NCBI RefSeq assembly: GCF_001424185.1
Contig: NZ_LMOM01000001.1
Span: 337,256-401,255 of the forward strand
DNA length: 64,000 nucleotides
Reading direction: 5' to 3'
DNA from: Deinococcus sp. Leaf326
Lineage (GTDB): Bacteria; Deinococcota; Deinococci; Deinococcales; Deinococcaceae
Of this stretch, positions 19,344-31,963 are shown piece by piece (positions within the stretch are counted from its first letter, which is position 1; each line of letters starts with the position of its first letter). A program made the translations under genes and the position numbers. A model generated the notes under the pieces. It searched no databases and was not told the origin of the DNA. It worked only from the letters and a program-made list of their open reading frames with translations.

Positions 19344-20702
19344 TCAGCCCACGCGCGCGCACACCGGCCCGCCGGGCTTGAGGGTCACGCCGGCCTGCAA
19401 TGTGGTCGGCCCGCCGCCGGGAACGTCAAGCGTGAAGTCGCGCAGCACGAGCGCCGAGATCAGGGTGGCCTCGAGCAGCGCGAGGTGGTTGCCGATGCAC
19501 ATCCTGGCCCCCGCTCCGAAGGGCATGAAGGCGTCGGGCATCCGGGCGCCCTCCAGCCAGCGACCGGGGTCAAAGGTGTCGGGCCGAGGCCAGAAGCGGG
19601 CGCTGCGCTGGATGAGGAAGATATTCACGCTGACGTTGTCGTCCGGCGACACGGCGTAGCCGCCCACGGTCGCGGGCGCGGTCGCCTGCCGGGGCAGCAG
19701 CCATGCGGGCGGATAGAGCCGCAGCGCCTCCTGGATGCACGCCCCGAGCAGCGGCAGGGCGCGCAGGTCGGCGGCGGTGGGTGTCCGGTCCCCGAGGACC
19801 GCGCGCACCTCGGTCTGTACCCGGCACCGCCACTCGGGCGAGCGCGACAGCTCGAGCAGCAGGAAGGTGAGCAGCGTGGCGGTCGTCTCGTGACCGGCCA
19901 GGAACAGGGTCATCACCTCGTCGCGCAGCTCGGCGTCGCTCAGGCGGCCGCCCTCCTCGTCGCGGGCGGCGAGCAGCAGACCCAGCAGGTCGTCGCCCGC
20001 CGACGCGGCGGCCCGGCGCTCGGCGATGATGCGGCCCACCACGGCGTCCAGCGCCGCGCCCGAGGCCCTGGCCCGCCGGGCAGCCGGAGTGGGCAGCACC
20101 TCCAGATCAAGCACTGCGCGGGTGCGGGCGGTCGCGTGTTCCAGCACGGGCGGCAGCTCGCGCTCGACCACCCGCAGGTCCTCGTCACGCAATGCCGTGC
20201 CAAAGAGCGCTGCTGCCACCGCCCGTAGCGTGACGTGCAGCATCTCAGCCCCGAGTTCGACCTCCTGCCCCCCCGACCGCGCTGAGGCCAGGCGCGCGAG
20301 CAACGGAGCAGTTGCCCCCACGATCTCGTCCGAGAGGCGGTCCAGCGCCGCGCGGTGAAAGGCGGGCTGCATCAGGCGGCGGTGCGTGCGCCAGGTCTCG
20401 CCGTCGGCCGTGAGCAGGCCGTCACCCAGCGTGTCCCGCAGCTTCTGGATCCCCCGGCCTTTACGGAAACGTCCTGCCTGCGCCACGAGGACCTCGCGCG
20501 CCGCAGCCGGTTCACAGACCATGAGCACGTTGCGCGGCCCCAGGCGCATCCGGAACAGGTCACCGTAGGCCGCGCGCACGTGACGCAGGTAACCCAGCGC
20601 GTCCGTGCGCAGTTCGGGCAGGCTGCCCAGCAGGGCGTGGCCACGGGGACCGGCAGGCCAGTTCGGGGCCTTGCGGGCCTGGAGCAGGGGGCGCTGAAGC
20701 AT
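19344..20702 (-). CDS. Cytochrome P450
   Basis: 452 residues. The oxygen-activating I-helix is FLAGHETTATLL, the K-helix is EALR, the PERF-like region is PDTFDPGRW, and the heme loop is FGAGARMCIG with the thiolate ligand Cys402. The arrangement resembles class-I or CYP102-like soluble P450s. Deinococci use a P450 (CYP287A1) to hydroxylate the carotenoid ring in deinoxanthin synthesis; whether this is that enzyme cannot be decided here, and no carotenoid gene adjoins it. ATG 20702 begins a typical P450 N-terminus. The frame continues upstream without a signal. Redox partners are not visible. Confidence 0.92.
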   Translation of the reverse strand: MLQRPLLQARKAPNWPAGPRGHALLGSLPELRTDALGYLRHVRAAYGDLFRMRLGPRNVLMVCEPAAAREVLVAQAGRFRKGRGIQKLRDTLGDGLLTADGETWRTHRRLMQPAFHRAALDRLSDEIVGATAPLLARLASARSGGQEVELGAEMLHVTLRAVAAALFGTALRDEDLRVVERELPPVLEHATARTRAVLDLEVLPTPAARRARASGAALDAVVGRIIAERRAAASAGDDLLGLLLAARDEEGGRLSDAELRDEVMTLFLAGHETTATLLTFLLLELSRSPEWRCRVQTEVRAVLGDRTPTAADLRALPLLGACIQEALRLYPPAWLLPRQATAPATVGGYAVSPDDNVSVNIFLIQRSARFWPRPDTFDPGRWLEGARMPDAFMPFGAGARMCIGNHLALLEATLISALVLRDFTLDVPGGGPTTLQAGVTLKPGGPVCARVG

Positions 20703-20823
20703 GCGCCATTGTGCGCCCGGAGGGCCGGCCAGCGAAAGGCAGCCCCGCCGTCCCTCCCGGCTCAGCGTCGGCGCAGGCGTGCCCATGCTCCAACTGCCCG
20801 ACCCCTGACCCCAGGCCATCAAC

Positions 20824-20841
20824 CTAACGGGCGTTCGTTAG
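20824..20841. promoter_or_regulatory. TetR-type operator upstream of the carboxyltransferase operon
   Basis: CTAACGGGCGTTCGTTAG: arms CTAACG/CGTTAG are exact reverse complements around six bases. Bases 20824-20837 fit the pattern CNAACGNNCGTTNG fully, recalled for the Thermus PaaR regulator. It overlaps the expected -35 position of the promoter at 20852. A related site lies at 4547-4564. Confidence 0.65.
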
Positions 20842-20851
20842 TCTCTTTTGC

Positions 20852-20857
20852 TATGCT
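20852..20857 (+). promoter_or_regulatory. -10 box for the carboxyltransferase operon
   Basis: TATGCT ten bases before ATG 20868; the transcript would start three or four bases before the start codon. Confidence 0.6.
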
Positions 20858-20867
20858 GGGGCCACAC

Positions 20868-22547
20868 ATGACCGTAACCGATTCCAACGCCGCGGCGTCG
20901 TCGGCCTCTGTCTGGGCCGAGGCCCAGGCCCGCCTCGATACCGACCGCGCCCGCGTCCAGACCGGGGGCGGAGCCAAGGCCCAGGCCCGGCAGCACGACA
21001 AGGGCCGGCTGACGGCCCGCGAGCGCGTCGCCCGCCTCGTAGACCCCGGCACCCCCTTCGACGAACTCATGACCTTCGCCGGCTGGGACATGTACCCGGA
21101 AGCGGGGGGCTGCCCTTCGGGCGGCGTCGTCACCGGCATAGGCACCGTCGCGGGGCGGCCGTGGATGTTGGTCGCCAACGACGCGACCGTCAAGGCGGGG
21201 GCCTTTTTTCCCATCACGGCCAAGAAGGTGATCCGGGCGCAGACCATCGCCCTGGAAAACGCGCTGCCGGTAGCGTACCTGGTGGACTCGGCCGGCGTGT
21301 ACCTGCCGATGCAGGACGAGATCTTCCCCGACCAGGACGACTTCGGGCGGGTGTTTTACCTCAACGCGCGGATGTCGGCGCTGGGCATCCCGCAGGTCGC
21401 GGCGATCATGGGCAACTGCGTGGCGGGCGGGGCGTACCTGCCGGTCATGTGCGACACGGTCATCATGACCGAGGGCTCGGGTCTGTACCTCGCCGGACCG
21501 GCCCTGGTGCGCGCAGCCATCGGGCAGGTCGTGGACTCGGAGGACCTGGGCGGGGCCGCTATGCACGCCGCTATCGCCGGCACGGTGGACTACAGAGAAA
21601 AAGACGACATGGCCGCGCTGGAGCGCCTGCGCGCCCTGGCCGACCTGTACGCGCAGGGCGACCTCGCCCCCTTCGCCCGGCGGCGACGTGAGGTGGTCCC
21701 CGCCCCGGAGCGCGACCTGACCGAACTTGTGGACTTCGGCGGCAACAAGCCCTACGACGTGCGCGACCTGATCAAGGCGTTGGTCGACGGCGGCCCGGAC
21801 GGCCAGGAGAGCTTCCACGAGTTCAAGGCCGAGTACGGCGAGACCCTGGTGTGTGGCTTCGCGCGGGTGGGCGGCTACCCGGTGGGCTTCGTGGCGAACC
21901 AGCGGACCGTCATCAAGAAGAAGCTCAAGGCCGGGGGCGAGCCGGGCCTGCGCTCACGCATTGAGGTCGGCGGCGTCATCTACGGCGACAGCGCCGACAA
22001 GGCGGCCCGTTTCATCCTCGACGCCAACCAGGCGGGCGTGCCGCTGATCTTCCTGTCGGACGTGACCGGCTTCATGGTGGGCCGCGACAGCGAGCAAGAA
22101 GGCATCATCCGCCGGGGCGCCAAGCTGGTCAACGCCGTGAGCAACAGCGTGGTGCCCAAGATCACCGTGATCACGGGCGGCAGTTTCGGGGCAGGTAACT
22201 ACGCCATGAACGGCAAGGCCTACGGCCCACGGTTCCTGTTCGCGTGGCCCAGCGCCAAGTACGCCGTGATGAGCGGCAACGCGGCGGCCAAGACCCTGCT
22301 CGACATCCAGCTCGCGGCCCTGAAGCGTGCGGGCCACGAACCCGACGACGAGGAACTCGCCCGCCTGTACGCCGAGGTCAAAGCCAAGTACGACACCGAG
22401 CTCGACCCCCGCTACGCCGCCGCGCGGCTGTGGGTCGACGAGATCATCGCGCCCAACGACACCCGCGAGCGCCTCATCCGCGCGCTGGAGGCCTGCGCCC
22501 AGAACCCCCGCCAGGAGGAGTTCAAGGTGGGCGTCTTCCAGGTCTAG
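20868..22547 (+). CDS. Acyl-CoA carboxylase carboxyltransferase subunit (methylcrotonyl/propionyl-CoA type)
   Basis: 559 residues with both carboxyltransferase halves. The N-terminal half (~50-290) has GRLTARERVARLVDPGT and the biotin-side MGNCVAGGAYLPVMCD; the C-terminal half (~300-540) has VGFVANQ and TGGSFGAGNYAMNGKAYGPRFLFAWP, the acyl-CoA oxyanion loop. The order and length fit methylcrotonyl-CoA carboxylase beta, with propionyl- or geranyl-CoA carboxylase as alternatives. It needs a biotin carboxylase/BCCP partner that is not in this window. ATG 20868 is favoured over 20853, which lies inside the -10. The acyl-CoA dehydrogenase 51 bases downstream is probably co-transcribed. Confidence 0.92.
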   Translation: MTVTDSNAAASSASVWAEAQARLDTDRARVQTGGGAKAQARQHDKGRLTARERVARLVDPGTPFDELMTFAGWDMYPEAGGCPSGGVVTGIGTVAGRPWMLVANDATVKAGAFFPITAKKVIRAQTIALENALPVAYLVDSAGVYLPMQDEIFPDQDDFGRVFYLNARMSALGIPQVAAIMGNCVAGGAYLPVMCDTVIMTEGSGLYLAGPALVRAAIGQVVDSEDLGGAAMHAAIAGTVDYREKDDMAALERLRALADLYAQGDLAPFARRRREVVPAPERDLTELVDFGGNKPYDVRDLIKALVDGGPDGQESFHEFKAEYGETLVCGFARVGGYPVGFVANQRTVIKKKLKAGGEPGLRSRIEVGGVIYGDSADKAARFILDANQAGVPLIFLSDVTGFMVGRDSEQEGIIRRGAKLVNAVSNSVVPKITVITGGSFGAGNYAMNGKAYGPRFLFAWPSAKYAVMSGNAAAKTLLDIQLAALKRAGHEPDDEELARLYAEVKAKYDTELDPRYAAARLWVDEIIAPNDTRERLIRALEACAQNPRQEEFKVGVFQV

Positions 22548-22598
22548 CCCTCTCTTTTCCCCGCGTTCTCTACCCCACTTTCCCGCCGGAGGCCCCCC

Positions 22599-23801
<1,203 letters not shown>

Positions 23802-23807
23802 GTGGTG

Positions 23808-23842
23808 GCAGGGCAGCTTCTTCCTGGATGGAGCTGCCCTGC
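23808..23842 (+). terminator. Terminator hairpin after the acyl-CoA operon
   Basis: 11-bp perfect stem (23808-23818 with 23832-23842), 13-base loop, no T run. It may act on both the operon and the convergent papain-like gene. Confidence 0.6.
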
Positions 23843-23868
23843 GACGCGAACAGCCTGCGCCCGTCGCC

Positions 23869-25626
23869 TCAGTCCACGACCCGCGCGTACTTGAAGGTGT
23901 ACTTCTTGGCCCAGTTCAGGGGCACGTAGGCGAAGCCCGAGTCACCCCAGCAGTCGCCCCAGGAATTGCGGATCACGAGGTAACCGCCCGTGGTCCAGCG
24001 GTTCTGCGGCAGGTACTGCTTCGTCTCGGCTTCGCTCAGGTAGTCCACGAGCACGACAGCGTGGTTGCTGCCGGGCGCCACACTGACCGGGAGGTCGGGC
24101 ACGAAGCCCGAGGCATCGGGTTGCAGGTAACGTGAATCCACTGAGATGACCACCGGGGCCGTCCAGGAGGCCATCGCGTAGTTCTGGATGCGCGTGGTGT
24201 TGGCCGACGCGTTGGCCGAGGTGGTCTGCGGGCGGTACCAGGCGTCTACCTTGCTGCCCCAGTTGACCGGTTGCGCGGCGTACAGGTTGGTGTTGCCCGC
24301 GACGTTCAGGACCGCGCAGACCTTGAACCCGGCATTCACGCAGAAGACCGGATACTCGTGGCTCGTCTCGCTGCACCAGGTCTGATACTTGCCGGCCACC
24401 TTGGCGAAGGTCGCGTCGTAGCCCTTGCACACCCCGGCGTAGGTCTGGGTCTGGCCTGTGGGCACGCCGGGCCACTGCGCCCCCGCGTTGTAGTACCACG
24501 ACGTCTCCAGCACCGGGCTGTAGCGGCGGTCGAACACGGCCTTGAAGGCGGCGATGGTATCCTCGCCGTCGCTGGCGGCCTGGGCCAGCAGCGTGCCGTC
24601 CTGGCGGTTCACGTCGTACTTCACGAAGGCGTTGGTGGCCTGCTCGCTGAAGTTCCATCGTTTGCCCGTGGCCTGAGCCTTGCGGTCCTCCAGGAAGGCG
24701 GTCAGCGCGAAGGCCCAGCACGTCCCCCGGTTGCCCTGCGCCTTGACGGCCGTCCAGCGCGCGGCACTGGGCAGGAAGCCGGCGTAGTGGTACAGGCCGG
24801 TGCTGCTCCAGCCCTCGCAGCGGCCCTTGCTGCCCGCGCGGTCGTAGTAGCCCTTGCCGAAGATGTTGATGGCCCCTTCTTCCTCGGTGGGGTTGTCGAG
24901 CGACAGGGCCGACAGCGTCTGTCCCGACAGCGACTTGAGCTCGCGCGCCGAGGACTTCAGGTTGCCGCCCACGCGGTTGACCGCCGTCTCCAGGCGGGCA
25001 CGGGCGGCGTTCACCGTCTCCAGGTCAGCGCTTTCCAGCCGGCCCGGATCGACCAGTTCGTAGGGGCGCAGGTCCACGCCGCTCCGCGCCGCCGCGTCCT
25101 GCAACACTTGGTAGTCGCTGGCATAGGCCGGGCGCTGCACGGTCACATCGGCCAGGGCCCGCAGCGCCACGACGTAGCCGGGCAGCTCGGTCACGGGGCG
25201 GTTGATTCTCACGGTGCCCACTCCCCCATCGCCGGGCATCTTCAGGGTTTCGGTGTCGCCCGGCGTCCCGCTCAGGTCGCCCAGTACTCCCAGCAGAACC
25301 GGGTCAAGCCGCGAAATCTCACCCTTCCAGGCCTCGGCGCGCTGCGCCGCCCCGGTGTCGCGCCGGCGCAGTTCCTCCGAGGTCACGTACCGGAACTGCC
25401 CACTGGAGACCGCGTCGGCCAAGCTCGCGGCGTCTACCGTCTGCGCCCAGTCGGGAATGGCCGCTGGGTCTACCACCGGCCCCGCCTGCAGGGTCGCGCG
25501 CTGCTCGGCGCTCAGGCCGTCCACCGGGTCGGGCGGAGTGGTGCCGCCTCCCCCGCTCCCGCCACCGCACGCCGCCAGTACCAGGGCCAGTGTCACTGCC
25601 AGTCCGCTCAACCGTTTCCTGTTCAT
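23869..25626 (-). CDS. Papain-like (C1 family) cysteine peptidase lipoprotein
   Basis: 585 residues. Lipoprotein signal LALVLAAC followed by a Gly/Ser linker. An alpha-helical N-terminal region (~40-260) may act as a prodomain. The C-terminal papain fold has the nucleophile Cys303 in QGNRGTCWAFALTAFLE, His522 in GSNHAVVLVDY and Asn554 in IRNSWGDCWGDSGFAYV. At least six further cysteines lie between, likely disulfide-bonded. Surface-anchored papain-type enzymes are less usual in bacteria than S8 proteases. The function is probably extracellular proteolysis. GGGGGA precedes the ATG at a good distance. Confidence 0.9.
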   Translation of the reverse strand: MNRKRLSGLAVTLALVLAACGGGSGGGGTTPPDPVDGLSAEQRATLQAGPVVDPAAIPDWAQTVDAASLADAVSSGQFRYVTSEELRRRDTGAAQRAEAWKGEISRLDPVLLGVLGDLSGTPGDTETLKMPGDGGVGTVRINRPVTELPGYVVALRALADVTVQRPAYASDYQVLQDAAARSGVDLRPYELVDPGRLESADLETVNAARARLETAVNRVGGNLKSSARELKSLSGQTLSALSLDNPTEEEGAINIFGKGYYDRAGSKGRCEGWSSTGLYHYAGFLPSAARWTAVKAQGNRGTCWAFALTAFLEDRKAQATGKRWNFSEQATNAFVKYDVNRQDGTLLAQAASDGEDTIAAFKAVFDRRYSPVLETSWYYNAGAQWPGVPTGQTQTYAGVCKGYDATFAKVAGKYQTWCSETSHEYPVFCVNAGFKVCAVLNVAGNTNLYAAQPVNWGSKVDAWYRPQTTSANASANTTRIQNYAMASWTAPVVISVDSRYLQPDASGFVPDLPVSVAPGSNHAVVLVDYLSEAETKQYLPQNRWTTGGYLVIRNSWGDCWGDSGFAYVPLNWAKKYTFKYARVVD

Positions 25627-25694
25627 GGTGTTTCCCCCTGCGCGGCATGGTGCGCGGGTGGGCGTTGCACGGGCGTTTCAGGGGGGCGGCCCAG

Positions 25695-25721
25695 AAAAAA
25701 CCCTTCCCGCTGGGGGAAGGG
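25695..25721 (-). terminator. Intrinsic terminator of clpC
   Basis: Eight-bp stem CCCTTCCC/GGGAAGGG (25701-25708 with 25714-25721), five-base loop, and on the minus strand a run of six T directly after it. Confidence 0.85.
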
Positions 25722-25750
25722 GCTAGCTGAGGCCGATTCTGGGGGGACGG

Positions 25751-27994
<2,244 letters not shown>

Positions 27995-28209
27995 GTGGCT
28001 TCCCCCTGAGATGGGTGCGTGTCGGCGTCGAGAAGAGACCTGCCCGGCCGGGCGGCGCGGGACGGAAGAGTTCCCCTCCCCCGTCTCACGCGGACTGGGC
28101 CGAACCAGGCAGGATGTGGCACGCCGTCAGGATAGCGCCGCCGGGTGAGACGGAGCGCGCCTAGTCTTACCTTTGTCGGGGCCTGGAAACGGGGGGTGGG
28201 CCGCGGGCG

Positions 28210-29472
28210 TCATTTGTGCGCCGCCGGCGCCAGGGTCCCCAGGGCCACGTTCAGGACCGTGTCCTCACCGCGCGTGATCAGGGCGTCCAGGTCGGTCGCC
28301 GCCGCGAGCTCGGGCGTCATGCGTTCCGGCAGGGGCTGATCGTCGCGGCCGTAGGCCCGCAGCACCGTCACGGCCAGCACGCCGCCGTCGGGCAGGTTCT
28401 GAAACACCACGCCGCTGTTGCCCACGCCCCTAGTCGTCTCCCCCACCACGCGCGCCCCGGCACGCTGCGCATACACGCTGAACACCTCGGCGCACGAGGC
28501 CGTGTTCGGGCCGACAAGTACCGCCGAGGGCCCGGTCCAGACCCGCATGTCCGGCCCGGCGAACAGCGTATCGAGATACCGGCCCTCTTCTCCGTTCAGG
28601 CCGGTGTAGGTGAAGCCGCCCACCCGGAACTGCGTCTTGTAGACCACCGGGCCGTAGATGCTCGCGGCCGCCACACACTGGTTCAGACTGCCGCCGCCGT
28701 TGTAGCGCAGGTCCACCACCAGGGCGCGGGCCCCGGCCGCCTGCGCCTCACGCACCCGCGCCAGGAACTGCCGCGCCGAGTCGTCGGGCAAGAAGGTGGG
28801 GAAGTCGATGACGGCCACCTTGCCGTCCGCGCCTGCCCAGCTCAGCGTCGGCACGTCGCGGGCCTGGAGACGGGCAGTGATCAGGCTGAAGGTCTGGGCG
28901 GGCGCGCCGGCCCGCCGCACCGTCACCTCAATGGGCTCGCTGGCGCGTTCGAGCCGCACGAACTCGTTCGGGCCGACCGGCGCGCTCTGCCCGTCCCGCC
29001 GGCCCGCCGCCTGCCCCTGAACGGTCTCCAGGAGGTCGAAACGGCGCAGGCCCGCGCGTTCGGCCGGGCTGCCGGGCGAGACCGACACGACCAGAAGGCC
29101 GCCCTCGGCACGCACGGCGCGCAGACCGGTACGCTGCACAGCGAGGTTCTGGGAGATCTCACGCAGCCGCTCGGCGCCCTCGGGGTCGCGCACGTTCGTG
29201 TGGTCGTCCCCAAAAGTCTTGAACAGGTCCCCCAGCACCGCGCGACCGGTGGCGTAGTCGCAGGCCTCACCCTGCGGCGCGCAGCGGTCCGAGAGCTTCT
29301 GAGCGTACTCGCCGGCCAGCAGACTGAAATTCTGCGTGGCCCACCCGTAGTAGCTGTCGTTCACCGCCCGCGTGGCCGCGCTGTAGAGGTCGGTGGCCGG
29401 ACTGGCGAGGGCGCCCCCTGCCAGCGGCAGGGAGAGCAGGGCCAGCAGGAGGGCGCGGCGCGGCGTGGGCAC
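28210..29472 (-). CDS. S41-family peptidase-like secreted protein
   Basis: 420 residues. The signal peptide ([20 protein letters not shown]) is followed by an N-terminal helical region with GDDHTNVRD, a PDZ domain (~110-190; [24 protein letters not shown]) and the tail-specific protease core with [13 protein letters not shown] and the nucleophile-bearing [13 protein letters not shown]. The usual catalytic lysine in the GExTxGKG motif reads [11 protein letters not shown] here, so valine occupies the lysine position. It may use a different dyad or be inactive. GTG 29472 is six bases after a TAGCCT box, so it is probably leaderless. Confidence 0.85.
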   Translation of the reverse strand: MPTPRRALLLALLSLPLAGGALASPATDLYSAATRAVNDSYYGWATQNFSLLAGEYAQKLSDRCAPQGEACDYATGRAVLGDLFKTFGDDHTNVRDPEGAERLREISQNLAVQRTGLRAVRAEGGLLVVSVSPGSPAERAGLRRFDLLETVQGQAAGRRDGQSAPVGPNEFVRLERASEPIEVTVRRAGAPAQTFSLITARLQARDVPTLSWAGADGKVAVIDFPTFLPDDSARQFLARVREAQAAGARALVVDLRYNGGGSLNQCVAAASIYGPVVYKTQFRVGGFTYTGLNGEEGRYLDTLFAGPDMRVWTGPSAVLVGPNTASCAEVFSVYAQRAGARVVGETTRGVGNSGVVFQNLPDGGVLAVTVLRAYGRDDQPLPERMTPELAAATDLDALITRGEDTVLNVALGTLAPAAHK

Positions 29473-29478
29473 GCCCTC

Positions 29479-29484
29479 AGGCTA
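29479..29484 (-). promoter_or_regulatory. -10 box of a leaderless promoter (S41 protein at 29472)
   Basis: TAGCCT six bases before a GTG start. Confidence 0.55.
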
Positions 29485-29585
29485 GCGCGCCGCGCCCGGG
29501 CGAGAGAGGGTCGAAAGGTGGATTTGCGCTCTCCTCTCCGCCAGAGGGCTGACCTGCGGCGGTCCCGGCCCGCCGGAGTCCCGCC

Positions 29586-30338
29586 TCAGCCGATCAGGGT
29601 CCGCAGGATGCCCACACCCTCGACCTCGACCTCGACCGTATCACCGCGCGAGAGCGGCCCGACGCCCTCGGGCGTGCCGGTCAGCACCACGTCGCCCGGC
29701 TCCAGCGTGACGTACCGGGTGATGTACACGAGGATCTGCACCACGTCGAAGATCATGAGACTGGTCCGGCCGTCCTGACGCGTCTGGCCGTTCACGCGGG
29801 TCTGCACACGCAGGTCGGTGGGGTTCAGGTCGGTCTCCAGCCACGGCCCCAGGGGGCAGAAACGGTCGGCGGCCTTGGCCCGGAACCACTGGAGGTCGGT
29901 CTTCTGGAGGTCGCGGGCCGTCAGGTCCAGCGCGCAGGTGTAGCCCAGCACGGCGGCCAGAGCGGTATCGGGCTTGAGGTCGCGGGCCCGCTGCCCGATC
30001 ACAAGCGCGAGTTCGCCCTCGAAGTGAAAGTTCTCGGTCCACGCCGGGTACTCGACGACGCCGCCCGGCTCGGCCAGCGTGTTGGCCCCCTTGAGGAAGA
30101 TGCCCGGCTCCTGCGGCAGCCCGGCCGTGTCGTTGCCCAGTTCGCGGATGTGGTCGAGGTAGTTGCGCCCCACACATACGACCTTGCCCGCTTCGGCGGG
30201 AGCCAGCAGCGTGAGAGTATCCAGCGGCGCCGAGGAGCCGTCACGCGCGCCGCCCATGCCCTGCGTAAAATGCACCGTCGCACCCTCGAGTTGACCCCAG
30301 CGCGCCGTTTCCTGATCGAGTACCCTGACGAGTTGCAT
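29586..30338 (-). CDS. Fumarylacetoacetate hydrolase (FAH) family protein
   Basis: 250 residues. The family motifs are [33 protein letters not shown], the metal-binding [10 protein letters not shown] (Glu-x-Glu), [14 protein letters not shown] and the C-terminal [18 protein letters not shown]. Members hydrolyse or isomerise acylpyruvates and ring-cleavage products; one branch are oxaloacetate decarboxylases or tautomerases (FAHD1-like), which this short form resembles. ATG 30338 is chosen because TATGCT lies six bases upstream; the frame continues upstream to 30473 without signals. Confidence 0.88.
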   Translation of the reverse strand: MQLVRVLDQETARWGQLEGATVHFTQGMGGARDGSSAPLDTLTLLAPAEAGKVVCVGRNYLDHIRELGNDTAGLPQEPGIFLKGANTLAEPGGVVEYPAWTENFHFEGELALVIGQRARDLKPDTALAAVLGYTCALDLTARDLQKTDLQWFRAKAADRFCPLGPWLETDLNPTDLRVQTRVNGQTRQDGRTSLMIFDVVQILVYITRYVTLEPGDVVLTGTPEGVGPLSRGDTVEVEVEGVGILRTLIG

Positions 30339-30344
30339 GGGCTC

Positions 30345-30350
30345 AGCATA
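30345..30350 (-). promoter_or_regulatory. -10 box of a leaderless promoter (FAH protein at 30338)
   Basis: TATGCT six bases before the ATG. Confidence 0.65.
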
Positions 30351-30448
30351 GCCTGCGGCCTCCGCCCGGCCGAACCAGACTGACGCGGACTTGACGCGCC
30401 GGACCATGTTCCTCATGTGGACTTCATAAGCAGGCCGGCTCCTGGGGG

Positions 30449-30454
30449 TAGGTT
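30449..30454 (+). promoter_or_regulatory. -10 box of a leaderless promoter (secreted protein at 30462)
   Basis: TAGGTT seven bases before the ATG. Confidence 0.5.
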
Positions 30455-30461
30455 GACCGTG

Positions 30462-30989
30462 ATGAAGCGCCACTCCGTGTCCCTCGGTCTCCTGACCGGG
30501 CTGAGCCTCCTGGCTCCGGCCCTGGCGGCGCCGGTCAAGCTCAGCAACCTGCCCGTGTCGGTCGAACCCAGCGCCAAGCTGCTCACCCTCACCGACGCCG
30601 GCATCCGCAGCGCCTTTCCCTCGGCCGCCGGCCGCCCCGACGCCGTGTTCATGACCGAGGACCGCAAGGTCAGCGTGGCTTTCGAGTGGCGGGACGGCAA
30701 GCTGGCTCCCAACGAGGTCGAGAAGCTGATCACCCAGTTCCCGACCGTCATCCGCTCGCAGGTGCCGGGCATCAAGAGCCTCAAGGCCGGCCTGGTCCAG
30801 GTGGGGGGCTCGCCGTGGGCCCAGTTCGTGTTCACCACGCCCGGCCAGGGCGACGACCTGCGCCGCGAGCTGATGATGACGAGCGTGGGTGGGCGTGTGC
30901 TCGTCCTCACCATCGCCGGCAACGTCAAGGACTACTCGCGCAATGAGGCGGTCATCCGTACCCTGACCGGTAGCGTCCGGCTGAACTGA
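30462..30989 (+). CDS. Secreted protein of unknown function (PsbP/DcrB-like fold possible)
   Basis: 175 residues with a clear signal peptide ([22 protein letters not shown]). The mature part alternates helices and strands ending in [29 protein letters not shown], which resembles the end of PsbP/DcrB-type domains, but this is a weak likeness. A longer in-frame start at 30417 lacks support. Divergent from the FAH gene, 123 bases apart. Confidence 0.7.
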   Translation: MKRHSVSLGLLTGLSLLAPALAAPVKLSNLPVSVEPSAKLLTLTDAGIRSAFPSAAGRPDAVFMTEDRKVSVAFEWRDGKLAPNEVEKLITQFPTVIRSQVPGIKSLKAGLVQVGGSPWAQFVFTTPGQGDDLRRELMMTSVGGRVLVLTIAGNVKDYSRNEAVIRTLTGSVRLN

Positions 30990-31120
30990 GGCCGTCCCAG
31001 CCCGGATGATTCAGGACCCACCGCGCCAGCACGCTGCTCCCATATGCTTGCCAGAACCGCGATTTGGCGGTGTCATCGGCAATTGCGAGACAGCCCGGAC
31101 TCGGTTCAGAGAGCAGCCTT

Positions 31121-31126
31121 TAGAAT
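31121..31126 (+). promoter_or_regulatory. -10 box of a leaderless promoter (protein kinase at 31133)
   Basis: TAGAAT six bases before the ATG. Confidence 0.6.
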
Positions 31127-31132
31127 GACCGA

Positions 31133-31963
31133 ATGTCGCCCGCCCCTCATCTGGACGTGACCCAGCCCCGGCTGCTCTACCGCAGCGGCGGCCTGCGCTG
31201 TGAAGGGGCGAGCTGGCGCCGGCGACCGGTCTTCATCAAGACACGCGAGAGCCACTCGCCTGCTACGGTCCGCCGCTTCTGGCAGGAGGGCGAGATCGCC
31301 TCGCGGGTATGTCATCCCCTGGTTGTGCCCCTGCTCGTCCGCACAGCTACCCAGCTCGTCTATCCCTGGATCGAGGGCCGGAGCCTGCGGGACCTGCTCG
31401 AACAGGGTCCGTTGTCCCCAGACGAGGCCACCTCTGTCGCCTGGGGCATTCTCGAAGCCCTGGCGTATCTGCACGGCCGCGGGATCACGCACCATGACCT
31501 CAAGCCCGAGAACGTGATGCTGGAGGGGGGCCGCGCGGAGGCGGGGGCCGTGCGCCTCATCGATTTCGGCATGAGCCACCTTCAGGACCTGCCGGACGGC
31601 GCCGAAAACCTGCGGATGGGCACGCCGCAGTTCATGGCGCCCGAGCAGTTCGGGGGGGTGCGCGGCGACCCGCGCAGCGACCTGTACTCGGTCGGCGCCC
31701 TGCTGTTCGACTGCGTGGCGGGCGAGCCGCCCCACAAGGACGCCCTGGCGTGGCTGCTGGGCCGGACCCAGCCCGACCCCGAGCTGCCCGGCCCGGACGC
31801 GCTGCACACCTTTTTTGGACGCACGCTGCAGCGCGACCCGGCGAGGCGCACGGCCGAGATCCGGGAGTTGCAGGCGTGCCTGAACCGGGCGCGGGGCCTG
31901 CTGGGCCTGCCGGAGCTGTCGGCGCAGGACGTGCTGGGCCTGCCGGACCTGCCATGGCGATAA
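31133..31963 (+). CDS. Serine/threonine protein kinase, cytosolic, single domain
   Basis: 276 residues, a kinase domain without membrane helix or PASTA repeats. The ATP-anchoring lysine is in VFIKTRES, the catalytic loop is HHDLKPENVM (HHD in place of HRD), the Mg-binding motif is IDFGMS, and the activation segment ends in GTPQFMAPEQF. The glycine-rich loop is degenerate. Its last ten bases overlap the start of holA, so kinase and clamp-loader subunit are probably co-transcribed and coupled. The target is unknown. Confidence 0.9.
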   Translation: MSPAPHLDVTQPRLLYRSGGLRCEGASWRRRPVFIKTRESHSPATVRRFWQEGEIASRVCHPLVVPLLVRTATQLVYPWIEGRSLRDLLEQGPLSPDEATSVAWGILEALAYLHGRGITHHDLKPENVMLEGGRAEAGAVRLIDFGMSHLQDLPDGAENLRMGTPQFMAPEQFGGVRGDPRSDLYSVGALLFDCVAGEPPHKDALAWLLGRTQPDPELPGPDALHTFFGRTLQRDPARRTAEIRELQACLNRARGLLGLPELSAQDVLGLPDLPWR

